Below, one piece after another: positions 36,752 to 47,617 of a stretch of DNA of 64,000 nt. Under the pieces are notes generated by a model that worked only from the letters and a program-made list of their open reading frames with translations, made no database searches and was not told where the DNA came from. Position numbers and translations under genes: made by a program. Location of the stretch: NCBI GenBank assembly GCA_902805475.1, contig CADCSX010000003.1, positions 3,844,001 through 3,908,000 on the forward strand, written 5' to 3'. The stretch is from Entonaema liquescens (Eukaryota > Ascomycota > Sordariomycetes > Xylariales > Xylariaceae). The first letter of the stretch is position 1; each line of letters starts with the position of its first letter.

Positions 36752-39242
36752 ATGCCGCCGTCATCACGACCTCCGTCTATTACAACAGGTCGGCCTTCTC
36801 ACGATCATGCTCCTCCAACTCCAAGTGGCCTTCGTCATAGTCGCACTATCTCGTCCTCTTCAACTAGTGACACTTTTGAAGCAATAAATACTGCAGGTCC
36901 TAGTACGCGTAACGATCATTCTCATGACGACACTAACGAGACTACTTCGCTCCTCCGCCACGAACGCGCACATGATGGTCCTTGCGATCATGGCACATTC
37001 TCCCCTCGCGTATCTAGCCCTCCACCTAGAACCGGTAATATCGATAACGATATAGGATCCGTGGCCGATTCGGATGGTTCTGCGCCGTCCAGTGAGACGC
37101 AACTTAAGGGGAACTGGAGAAAGACGTTTTCAAGTAGGGTAAAAAGTAAGAGGATGACGGATTCGAGCACATTAGCACAACAGCATGGTGTTAAGGACTC
37201 ATGGGTTATGTACCTTTCATATTACGTGCCGTTCCTCATATGGATCAGGCAGTACAAGTGGTCGTGGCTAAAAGGCGATTTCACGGCCGCTATCACTATT
37301 GCGTCAATGTATCTGCCCATGGCTCTTTCGTACGCCGACAACCTCGCACACGTCCCACCGATCAACGGCTTATATGCCTTCGCTATCAACCCCTTCATAT
37401 ATGCGCTACTAGGAAGTTGCCCACTGATGGTGGTCGGACCAGAAGCGGCCGGTTCCCTACTTGTTGGATCCATTGTCAAGAACAGTATCGATCTTGGAGG
37501 GGGCGAAGACGATAATGCTGTTTTGCAGGCCAGAGTGGCTGGTGTGGCTGTTGGCATAGCCGGTGCAACTGTCTTTTTAATGGGCGTGTTTCGTCTGGGG
37601 TTTCTTGATAGCGTCTTGAGCCGGCCATTCCTACGAGGCTTCATTTCCGCCATTGGCGTTGTTATCTTTATTGACCAACTGATCCCTGTCTTGGGACTTA
37701 ATCGTGCAGCCAAGATCACACCGGGAGTTACGCACGGAAGTACCGTGCAGAAGCTCCAATTTGTACTTACTCATCTTGGTGACAGACACACACTTACTGC
37801 TATTGTCGGTATTGTAGGATTTGTTGTTATTATGGTATTACGGTAAGTTTAGGAGTACCCTACCGTCTTTAGAACTTACCTTAACTGACCGCATGTGTAG
37901 GGAGGGCAAGAGACGCCTGCAACCGCGATACCCAGGAGTAGCATACTTCCCTGATAGACTCATCGTAGTTGTATTCTCTGCAGTTATGGCCTGGCACATG
38001 GGCTGGGAGCAGTGTGGTGTTCCAGTATTAGGCAAAGTTGAAGCAGCATCGGGTCATGTCTTCACGTTCCATAATCCCTTCCAGTTAGCGCATTTGACCC
38101 ATATCCGAGAGGCTATGGGCACGTCCTTCTTGATTGGTATGCTCGGTTTCTTCGAGTCTTCGGTTGCTGCCAAGAGTCTAGGAGGCGAAGAAGTCGTCGA
38201 AGGGATGCAGTTGAGTCCTAACCGAGAGCTTGTGGCTCTCGGGGCTGCTAACCTTGTGGGCTCGTGTTTTATGGCCATCCCAGCATTCGGAGGTTACGGC
38301 CGAAGCAAAGTGAACAAGAGCACAGGTGGGAAGAGTCCCATGAGTTCCCTTATACTGAGCGTCCTTACCGTTATATGTATCCTATTCCTCTTACCATGGT
38401 TCTATTATCTTCCTGTGAGTAACTCCCGCTTTTATACCCCATTTCCGGGTTTCCCTGCGGCTTCCGCTGCGAGGAAGTGCTCATCATGTCCGTAACTAAC
38501 CATGGAGCAGAAACCCGTCCTCTCTGCTTTGATTATGGCGGTTGCCTGGTCTCTGATCGAAGAAGCGCCGCACGACATATCCTTTTTCATACGAATTAAG
38601 GGCTGGACTGAACTTGCCCTCATGGCCGTCATCCTAGCTGTCACAGTTTTCTTTTCTCTTAATCTTGGTATCGCGATTGGCATTGGTCTGTCGCTCTTGC
38701 AAGTCATTCGCCACGCCACACGTCCTCGTATACAAATCTTGGGTAGGATCCCCAACAGCGATCGCTTCGCTAATGCCGAAGAACACCCTGAGAATCTCGA
38801 GTTTGTAGAAGGTTGCCTCATTGTGAAGATTCCTGAACCCCTAACGTTTGCAAATACGGGCGAATTGAAGAATCGGCTTCGACGGCTCGAGCTATACGGT
38901 ACCGGGAATGCACATCCAGCGTTGCCACGTCTTCGCCCACAGGCTAGTAACAGAAATGTCATCTTTGACATACACGGAGTGACTTCGATGGATGGCTCCG
39001 GAACTCAGGTGTTGGAGGAGATAGTACGTAACTATCGGGATCGGGGCGTCAGAGTATTCTTCAGCCGACCCGTCAGCCGACAGAATGAAGTATGGCAGTT
39101 GATGGAACGAAGCGGCATTGTTGAACTCGTTGGTGGCAGACACCGTTTCGTCGACGACGTAGGAGAAGCTATACGCATGACTGAGATAGAGGATTTTGAA
39201 GAAACAGGAGCCTGCGCGGCTGCGAGTGATAATCTCTCTTAA
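36752..39242 (+). CDS. SulP/SLC26-family anion (sulfate) transporter with STAS domain
   Basis: Exons are 36752-37842, 37901-38414 and 38511-39242, giving 778 residues. A Ser/Thr-rich cytosolic N-terminus of about 150 residues leads into the membrane domain. This has the SulP signature region (LKGDFTAAITIASMYLPMAL, then NGLYAFAINPFIYALLGSC and VVGPEAAGSLLVGS). About 12 membrane spans end near residue 590. A C-terminal STAS domain follows (VIFDIHGVTSMDGSGTQVLEEI, near 682-705). SulP proteins carry sulfate or related anions. The order and wording resemble the yeast YPR003C group rather than the high-affinity plasma-membrane Sul1/2, so a vacuolar or internal location is possible. Substrate is inferred only from family. 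Confidence 0.9.
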
Positions 39243-39900
39243 ATAAAGAGGGGGCATACTTCGCGATGGGGGAGCCAAGTCCGGTATCATACTGACCGTC
39301 GATTACTGGCGTTTTATCTATGATGCCTTGAAAACTTACGCATTGAGAATCGCATGACACAATGAGAAAACGTGTTGTCGTCGGGATGTTTGAGCAAAGG
39401 TTCTACATGGTCATTATTACAAACAATTATCTCGGATATCGATTCCCCATTGGCGATATACGACAATTCACTCTTTCATCACAACCCTCCTTACCAAATA
39501 GCAGGAGTGGTCAGTCACCAATACCATCCAGGACCAGTTGCAAGCTGGCCTCTAAATTCGGCAAAAGTCAATTCACGATAAACATTGCATAGCACTTAAA
39601 AGAGCATTCAAGGGTGGCGTTAGGATACTCAGATTTGTAGAAAAGCACAGCGGGAGTCCTGCTTAATTATTTTATGTTAACGTTAGCAACAAGTCAGAAG
39701 TCCTTATGAACTTGACGTCGCAAGACAATGATGTATCACACTAGCTTCAGATTCAAACGGAACTTGCTTTACGCCATACCTGCATTCCATAGTCTACCAG
39801 AGACATGATATGATATTAATAGAAGTAGCAATTTTACGTTATTCTCATTGTTACAGAACTCGGAAGCAATCACAATACCACACCAGATTACAAGTTTTAT
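39243..39900. other. Intergenic, convergent 3' ends
   Basis: This 658 bp lies between the SulP stop and the stop of the secreted protein gene. I see no gene or repeat. Confidence 0.5.
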
Positions 39901-41046
39901 TCAGGATACTAGTTTCCCTTCTACTTTTTCAGTCACAGGATCACAATCAACTGCCTGAGGGATTGGGTTATCGTCCGAAGTAGGCGTCTCGTGGCATTCT
40001 AGTGGTAGAACTGCGCTGCCAACCGCTAAAAGTGTAGTCCTACGATGAATTCAATCTCCGTTAGCAAGTCACCACTCTAAAGTCAACTTGATTTTAATTA
40101 CTACTCACTTATTCCCATCATTATCCTCGCAGTCCCACTGCTGCTCAATAAACACCTCATTTAAGCGTCTATTAAACTTAAACCCAGTCCTAGGATACGC
40201 CTCCGGCGGAATCAAGTCATCGCGGTAATTAATTGGACACGGGAACCGCGCGTCCGGATTGATCAAGTCCGGATTATCCGGGAACGCAGCAATGGAGTCG
40301 TTCACGCCGTGGCAATTAATCAGGTAGTCAATCGCCCCGTTATACAAGTCGTAATCGACGCTCGTGACCGTCATCCCGATGACCCACGGATTCCCTGCCT
40401 GCACCCGCGCGCCGAACACGAAGTCCCGGACCTCCCACCCGGCGAACCCGTCCGCTGCTGCGCAGTCTGGTCGAGGCAGGCGGTGCGCAACTTTGGTGTA
40501 CGCGGCGATCGTCAGGTTGTCCCCCTCGGTGCCGGTGAAGTGGCCCTCCGGGGTGTCGACGAGGCCGATCTGCAGGCGGCCGTCGCCCGTGGCGAGCGCG
40601 TGGGCGAGGCGGTTATGCGGGTCTGGTTCGGTGGCGCCGCGGTCGCATGCGAAGGTGTGGTTGATGCTGATGTAGTCGTTGGACGAGAAGTCGAAGTACG
40701 CGGAAAACCTCTCGGGGTAGTCATGGTTGGTGACGTTATTGTCGTCGCACCGCGTCCATCCGCTGCTTGCGTCGCCCTGGCGTGTCCCGTGGCACGGCGC
40801 CGCGTACCCGTTGAAATTGGCGTGTAACTCGAAGCGGAAGACCTCGGTGCTGCTGCTGTCGTTGTCGTTGTCGTTGTCGTAAGTTATGCTGTGCCAGTTC
40901 CGGATCAGGAAGTGCTTAGACCCGTCCTGCGTACAGGGCGGATAGACTACGGGGTCTGGAGTCTGCCTTTGGGTCGGGATGGAAGAGCCTGCCGCGGCGC
41001 AGGGCCATGATAGTAGGGCGATGGGCAGAGATAACTTCTTCTTCAT
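39901..41046 (-). CDS. Predicted secreted protein of unknown function
   Basis: Exon 1 is 41046-40109 and exon 2 40039-39901, giving 358 residues. The second exon is needed: without it the frame stops at 40105 inside the intron, which has a GTGAGT donor, a CTAAC branch point and a TAG acceptor. The N-terminus is a clear signal peptide (basic MKKK, then LPIALLSWPCAAAG, cut near residue 20). The mature protein has several cysteines, N-glycosylation sites (NVT, NHT, NLT) and a short Asp/Asn repeat (DNDNDND). I recognise no enzyme family or catalytic motif; no membrane span follows. Exon 1 is GC-rich with third-position C, unlike the AT-rich surroundings. It could be a cell-wall protein or an effector-like secreted protein; nothing in the sequence decides. 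Confidence 0.8.
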
Positions 41047-42229
41047 TTTTGTATAAAGCCACTGGTGTGCTTTTTTGAAAACACGACGCTGCTGTGAGCC
41101 CTAGGCAACCCGCAATCTTCCTCTATTGCATTGCACCCTATTATCGTTCATGTCTAGAAAGGCTCGGTGCAAGCTTACACGTCAAACGCCCTATGTGTAA
41201 TTCGTATAAACCGCATTTAGCCTCAAGTTCACTTTTCGATCATGAAATGCCTACCCGGATCTAACGTCTAGGCTTCGGCTATTTGCAGATATCATGACAT
41301 GGAAGTGATTCTACTGTTACAGTGCATGGCATAACGGGGACACAAACCGTCATATTAAATGAAAGACAAGGTAATTTATCGGTGTGGACTTCTTGCGTCG
41401 ACTGCAAAGACGATATTTAGTTTTTCAAACCTTTCTTCCCAAGAGCACCTCATGCCTATTACCTAGTCCGTCACTTCCACGGGATAACAAGATACGGGAG
41501 TTAATAGGCAGTGGAACATTATTCTAGAAAACCACCTAGCCATACCGGTCCGTCAAACCGGCCGGAGAATATGAGAAAAGTATAAAGTCCGGTTGTGGAT
41601 GTCCGATCGTAGTTATCGTGGGGATTTATGGTGGCTGAGTTCCGAAAAGTATTAGTTGTTTTTTGTTGAGATGCGATTTACGCTGATTGTTTCCGAAACT
41701 CTCCAAAAATTCCTGCAGCATGCAAGAAGCAAGAAGCAAGAAGCAAGAAGTCACATAATACATTCTAGAAGTATACAGGGATCTAAGGTACGGCACATTG
41801 GTGCACTACCTAGTGTATTATGTATTAATATGTCCATCTTATCTGATTTCTAGGTATATTTCCGAAAAGACTTCGGACCTGATTCCCATTCGAGGCTTAT
41901 ACAGTAAGATTCCGAATAGGAGGGATCCTACTATGTATGTATTATATAATTTCAGCCTTACCCATTCTTCGAATCTGCCTTGTGCGAATGTAATCTAATT
42001 AGTGCACCCACATTATAGTCACTTTCCATCTATAGCAGTCACACAACGTACCTAAGATATACACAAACCAAATGCCGAAGTAAAAGTGTAACCATAATTG
42101 AAACAGAGAAGCGATATCCAGATAAACTTTTAAATCAAATATCAGGTAAGGGTCTAATTTAAAAATAAATTTTATATACTTACATTAACTTTAATAAAAG
42201 CAATATTAATAGAATTTTAATTATTTATA
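41047..42229. other. Intergenic 1.2 kb left of the first AT-rich island
   Basis: Contains the promoter of the secreted protein gene and a 7 bp tandem repeat at 41722-41750. AT content rises toward 42229. No gene is supported. Confidence 0.5.
41722..41750. repeat. GCAAGAA tandem repeat, about four copies
   Basis: About four consecutive copies of GCAAGAA, a small minisatellite without visible function. Confidence 0.8.
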
Positions 42230-42271
42230 AGTCGAACCACCGTTATTAAAGTTACTTTAATGGGGGCCATT
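42230..42271. repeat. Left terminal inverted repeat of the pogo/Fot1-type element
   Basis: 42 bp; the first 19 bp are identical to the right end and the rest differ at nine positions, all transitions. Confidence 0.9.
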
Positions 42272-44115
42272 AATTAACCGTAACGCGTTCGTAATAAAAT
42301 TTACATACGTTTTATTATATATTTTAATTAATTTTGCGTTTTTTAAAAAATAAAATTTATTATTTTATTTTTTATATTTTTACGATTTTAAAATATTTAA
42401 TTTTTTAATGTAATTACGTTATGCGGTAGCGATAAATGTTATTATTAATAATTAATTTTTTTAAATAACGTTTAAAATATATTTTATTTTAAAATATTAT
42501 TTAATGGATCGAATTTTTAATTATAAAATGTAAAAAAAATATTTAAAAATTTATTAAAATTTATTATTATATTAAAAAAAAAAATTATCGAAATAAATTT
42601 TTATATTAAATTATATTAAATATATATTATTATTATATTAATTTTAAAATATTATTAAATGGTTATTAATTTATAACGGTTAATTTATAATATTTAAAAA
42701 ATATTAATATAAATAATTTTTAAATTGTTATTTTAAAATTAAAATTATAAAAATTTATTTAATTAATTATAAATGAGTTAATAACGTTATTATTAAAAAT
42801 ATTAATATTTTTTTTAATAAATTTAAAACGTTATTTATTATTAATATTTTTTCCGTTTATTTTTATAACGTTAATAAAATAAAAATTATAAAAAATATTA
42901 AAGATAATAGTTTAATTTTTAATAATATTTATAAATAATATATTATTGTTAAAAATGTTAGAAATTGCATGTGGATATCGATTTTAGAGTGTGTAAGCGG
43001 TGATGGACGCGTTTTAAATTTTTTTATTATTTTTGTAAAAAAAAATGTATAATAATAATGGTTTTTTAACGAAGAAAATGTTAAATTTAAAAATTAGTAT
43101 TTTATTATATTTATTAATGGTTGGATAAATAATAATATTATTTTTAAATGGTTATAAAAAGTTTTTATTATTAAAATTAAATTTACGGATAATAATTAAT
43201 AATAATTATTTATATTTAATGGTTATAATAATTATATTATTTTAAATTTTATGTGGGAATGTTTTATTAATTATATATATTTAATATTTTATTTAATATA
43301 TTTATTATATATTTTATAAATTATTAATATAAATATATTTTTAATTTTTAAATAAAGTTATTATTGTAAGTTTATTTAAATATATTTATTATATTTTAAT
43401 AATAATTTTAATAAAAAGAAATTTGTTATTATTTATTAAATAATGTAAAAATATTATTTAATGGTTAAAAATATATTATTTAATTAAAAAATTACGGGAA
43501 TTTATTTTTAAAATTGTAAAAAATTATTAAATAATAAATTAATAATTAACGTATATTTAATTTAAAATTTAATAATTTTAATATATAATTTTAATTTTTT
43601 ATTATTAAATTTTATTGAAAAAATAACGTTAATTAATTTAAAAACGTTTTTTAATTTTAAAAATATTAATTTAATTAAAAAATAATTAAATTTAATAAAT
43701 GAAATATTTGTTAAATTTATAATTAAATTATTATTTTAAAAAATTAATAAAGTTTTTAACGTTATAATTATAAAAATTACTATAATTAAAGTTTAAAATA
43801 ATTATTTAAAAATAATGTTATTAAATATAAAGTTTAAAAAACGCCGTAAAATAACGTTAAATTTAAATTTGTTATTTATTAATATTAAAAATATTATAAA
43901 AAAAAAAAAAACTTTAAAAATTAAAATAATAAAAAAAATAATTACAATAAATAATTTTAATAATAAAAAAATTAATAAAATAATATTATTAAAAAAAAAA
44001 ATAAAAAATTATATTATAATTAAAACGGATATATCGGCTTCGTAATTAAATTAAAATTAGTTATATTATATTAAATTAAAATAAATGTGCTTATTTTTAA
44101 AGTTTTTAAAATTGA

Positions 44116-44157
44116 AATGGCTTTTATTAAGGTGGCCCTAATAACGGTGGTTCGACT
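44116..44157. repeat. Right terminal inverted repeat of the pogo/Fot1-type element
   Basis: Reverse complement of the left end apart from nine transitions. This end kept more G and C (GGGCCACC) than the left end. Confidence 0.9.
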
Positions 44158-47100
44158 TACCTAGTAACTTAATATACATTCTGCTCTTGGAAATATGCTT
44201 AGCATTCTATTCAACGTCCAAGATTCACTAGGAGAAGATTGTTACAGGTCAGATATATCAATTTAGTACGATCATTACAAAGTATTAGAACGAAACTCGC
44301 GTGGGAATGGTTCTGTAGTCGATGATTTTGGCAACCTATTACCTGATAGTAGACTTCCAGAACCCCCATCTAATTTCATCCAGTTACCTAATGAGTTATT
44401 ATGAGCTGTAACTCAGGGCAATGATTCTAGAGGCTTACAGATCAAGAATTATTACTATATGTAGCAAGGTATATGTATACCTCAATGATAGAAGAGGAGT
44501 GCGTTCGAGTGCACATCTGTGTCTGATCTATCAGTTTTCAGCAGGCTAGTGTAGGTCGACTGCATATTACCGTTCTGCAAGTTCCAGCTTTTGTCCCCGA
44601 TGGAGGGCATAGCCACTCTGAATGTGACTTCCGTATTGCATGATATGAGGCATTTTCATCGTATATTTGTGTTCATCATATCCCCTCCCTTTACCGGGAG
44701 CCTCAGAGAAGTCTTATTTGTCATAGGATACAAACAATTTCAATAAATAGGGTACCTACACTTACCTAGAAAACCTTGAAGCATTATAGACGGCACCTAG
44801 GAGACTGGATTGGATTCTGATTTACCATTGTAAGTAAATCATCGAAAAAATTAAAGCTGTATATAAAGGGACACCACATACTTGGGCTACTCAGATTTTA
44901 TTGGATGTTCAGTGTACAATCAAGTCATATGTTGACTTGGTCTCTCCGCATCTGCTTTGGCTCGCCCCTTAAGTATATACTGAGGCTGTGTACGGTAGCG
45001 CAGAATTAGGTTCGTCCGGGATTTGTCTTGGATTTCTTGGATGTCACACTAATGAAGTTCTCTTCCTTGAATTGAAAGAGCTTACTATCGAATATTGTGA
45101 ATTTAGTCGATGATCTTCTCGCCTTGGCTTATTTAGCTCCCTATCCAGATATCTCAGTATAATGCCCCTATGAATGGTGAAGGAGGAGTATTGATACACT
45201 TTTGTTAAATACTTGCATAAGTTGTAAGAGGCTGTTAGTAACTGATATGGTTATTTCACCTGGTCCCGGTAGGTACCTAGTTATACCTATCTCGTGGAAC
45301 TCATCAGTTGTATGTCTGTGCAAAGCGTCATCGAAATCGAGATCCTACTGCCTATCATCTCTTGATATCATCAACTCCATGATAGGTATTTTAATTTTAT
45401 AACCTAAGAGTACATCCGCTTCCCCGAAAAGTAGTTAAATTACCTACTCTGTACACTTACTCCGAAGCTCGCCTGCTTCAAGATGGATGTCAGCTTAAGC
45501 ACATGTCGAATATAAATTTACCAGGAGATCATCGTACCTAGAGTCTTCTGCCTTCCGAGTCTGCCTTGCGAGAAGGAGCATATCCTACCTGATACAAGAT
45601 AACCCTTGTGAACCATATGCTGTCTTCTCACTTACCGGATTAGCAGTCCATCGTGGGGCATGTCTTACGATGCATTGCATTGTAATTTAAGAAAATTGCT
45701 GATGTGATCGCTTCTAATTCCTGAGCCAGGACGGTGATATGTCTACATCGTTCCTATCGAATCAGTCTTTGCGGCTAGATAGGGGCTGACAAGATATTGG
45801 CCCAGCCTTTTGGTAACAACTTCGGCATCATACTTGCCTTTTTTACGGAGTCCAATACCATATATCATCTTTAAGGACTTGTCGGACTCAATTGGGAGAC
45901 GGCGTGGTTTATACCTAGTCAGTGGTACATAGGGGCCGTTATCAAAGATGCAGGTAAGAACTGCATCGGGTAATACGAGAATTGCGAGTTAATACTTAGT
46001 TACTTGGAATTCTACGAATACCTAAGTATCAAGTTAGCTGCTAGGCACTTCGTAGACACCCCTAGCGGGACGCTCAAATCCCTCCCCCTTTTCTTTGTTT
46101 CTTTTTTAGATGCGCAGTGAGAAAAGTACATAGACAATATGATGTAGTTGAATGTGCCACTTGGTCACGACAAGAAGAGTCGACAATGCCATCGCGATGA
46201 TAAAGCAAGAATTATATACGTCATGACTAATGCACTATTTGAGCCAAGTGTTGATGCCGTGCTTGGGTATCGTTTGTCTAATGCTAGGCGTTTCTTGGTT
46301 GCTACGTAAGTAAGTGACTCCGCCCTTTTGTTGGTGGTTGGCGTGCCAGGTCATCGAACATCGAAGCACGGATTAAAGCAAGGGAACGTGTCAATAGCGA
46401 TAAGAAAATAGTTAGAAAAATCAAATCATACATCTCTTTTTACGCTCTAGTGTTAGGTGAGTAGTTAAAGTTGGTTTAGTTGGGTATATTTGGTATCGTC
46501 GTCGTTGTTAGTATGTTTCCACATGTGATTGGCCCAAGCGAATTTCGCTCATGAATCGCGACATGGTGTGAGAAAAGGACCATGGGTCCGATTTTTTTTT
46601 TAAATACAAATCATACTATCCGTAGGAAATCTAGATCGGGCAATGTCAATTAACTGGACGAATATAGAGTTAATGTTCAAAGTGCGTATCGCCCAACTTC
46701 CAATTGGTCAGATCTGTATCTACACAGCCTCAGTCAACCCCTTGGCATAAGGGAGGGAACGTCAGAAATTTCTCCTCTTTTCATGGTTCATCCTTCACAT
46801 CCAGTGTATTGGTATCTGTTAAGCGGTTAGAAGTAGAGGTCGCATGCATTGTCTACAGCCGGGTTTCGAGTGTCATGGTCTAGTCACTATTAGTCTCGAG
46901 GAGATTGAAGCGCCTTTTAACTTTGAGCAACAGAGAGCGGCCTCCAACACAGCATTTTGCCTCTTCTGCGTCATACACTTAGGAAACACAGCCTGCCTCA
47001 TCACACCGTCCAAGACAGATTTACCACTGCGCCCGGCTTGAATGGGTGTGAATATGCTCAACGTCTTTCAAAAAGTTCGCGTCTTTCTCCGTTATAAAAC

Positions 47101-47617
47101 TACCTCTTTCCCCAACGCGTACTATATTGGGTACCTTTCAAGCGACTTAGTATATCGAAACCTAGACCAAGCTGCGGTCTGAATTACGACGGGGCCCACC
47201 ATCTAAGATATCAAATATTGGTACCCTTAACCCGGCACTTTCGCCATCGTAAACTCCGCTTTAACACAGCCCTTTACCCAAGAACTCCTTACCATCTAGG
47301 ATAAGTCTACTACCTAGCTTGGCTTGGGGCAACATACTACAACTCTCTCTCTATTCGGCCTCGGTAAAAGTGGAAAAATCCAAACGGTGAGCCTCGAAGG
47401 ACGTCAGCATGTGCCGTTTCTAAGGCCTCATAGCCCTCTAGGTTTTATATCTTATATGCTACCCCCTCACCGAATTGCTCGCTTCTAAACAAAACATTTG
47501 CATCACCATACCTTATCCTGTCTTGGGAATGATACCTACCACCATTCCAACTATATGACCTACCTTATATCCATTCATCTATTAGGATAAGACTGGTAGC
47601 TGTACAACTTCATAATC
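44158..47617. other. 3.5 kb without a supported gene
   Basis: Base composition is normal again right of the island. Small open frames (45202-45402, 46844-47041) have no motif. The final 250 bp before 47618 are probably the promoter and 5' leader of the Ca2+-ATPase gene. No repeat structure was recognised. Confidence 0.5.

Larger units (their letters stand above)
42230..44157 (+). mobile_element. RIP-degraded pogo/Fot1-type DNA transposon, 1,928 bp
   Basis: Inverted ends of 42 bp (42230-42271 and 44116-44157) begin AGTCGAACCACCGTTATTA and differ only by transitions. TA flanks both sides (42228-42229, 44158-44159). Size, end length, AGT start and TA target fit the Fot1 group. The coding frame is riddled with stops. 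Still, around 43216-43328 the + strand reads FNGY...FMWECFINYIYLI...YLLYIL*IIN. This lines up with the pogo/Fot1 transposase pattern DGH-SH ... MWEC ... HSSH-LQPLD after C-to-T and G-to-A changes (D to N, H to Y, S to L, Q to stop). A Lys/Arg-rich tail frame at 43815-44045 may be the transposase C-terminus. Dead element; cytosine survives almost only in CpG. Confidence 0.88.

Noticed and set aside
43815..44045. 76-residue Lys/Ile/Asn-rich open frame as an independent gene
   Set aside because: It lies inside the RIP-degraded transposon and its composition follows from AT bias; at best it is the remnant of the transposase C-terminus.
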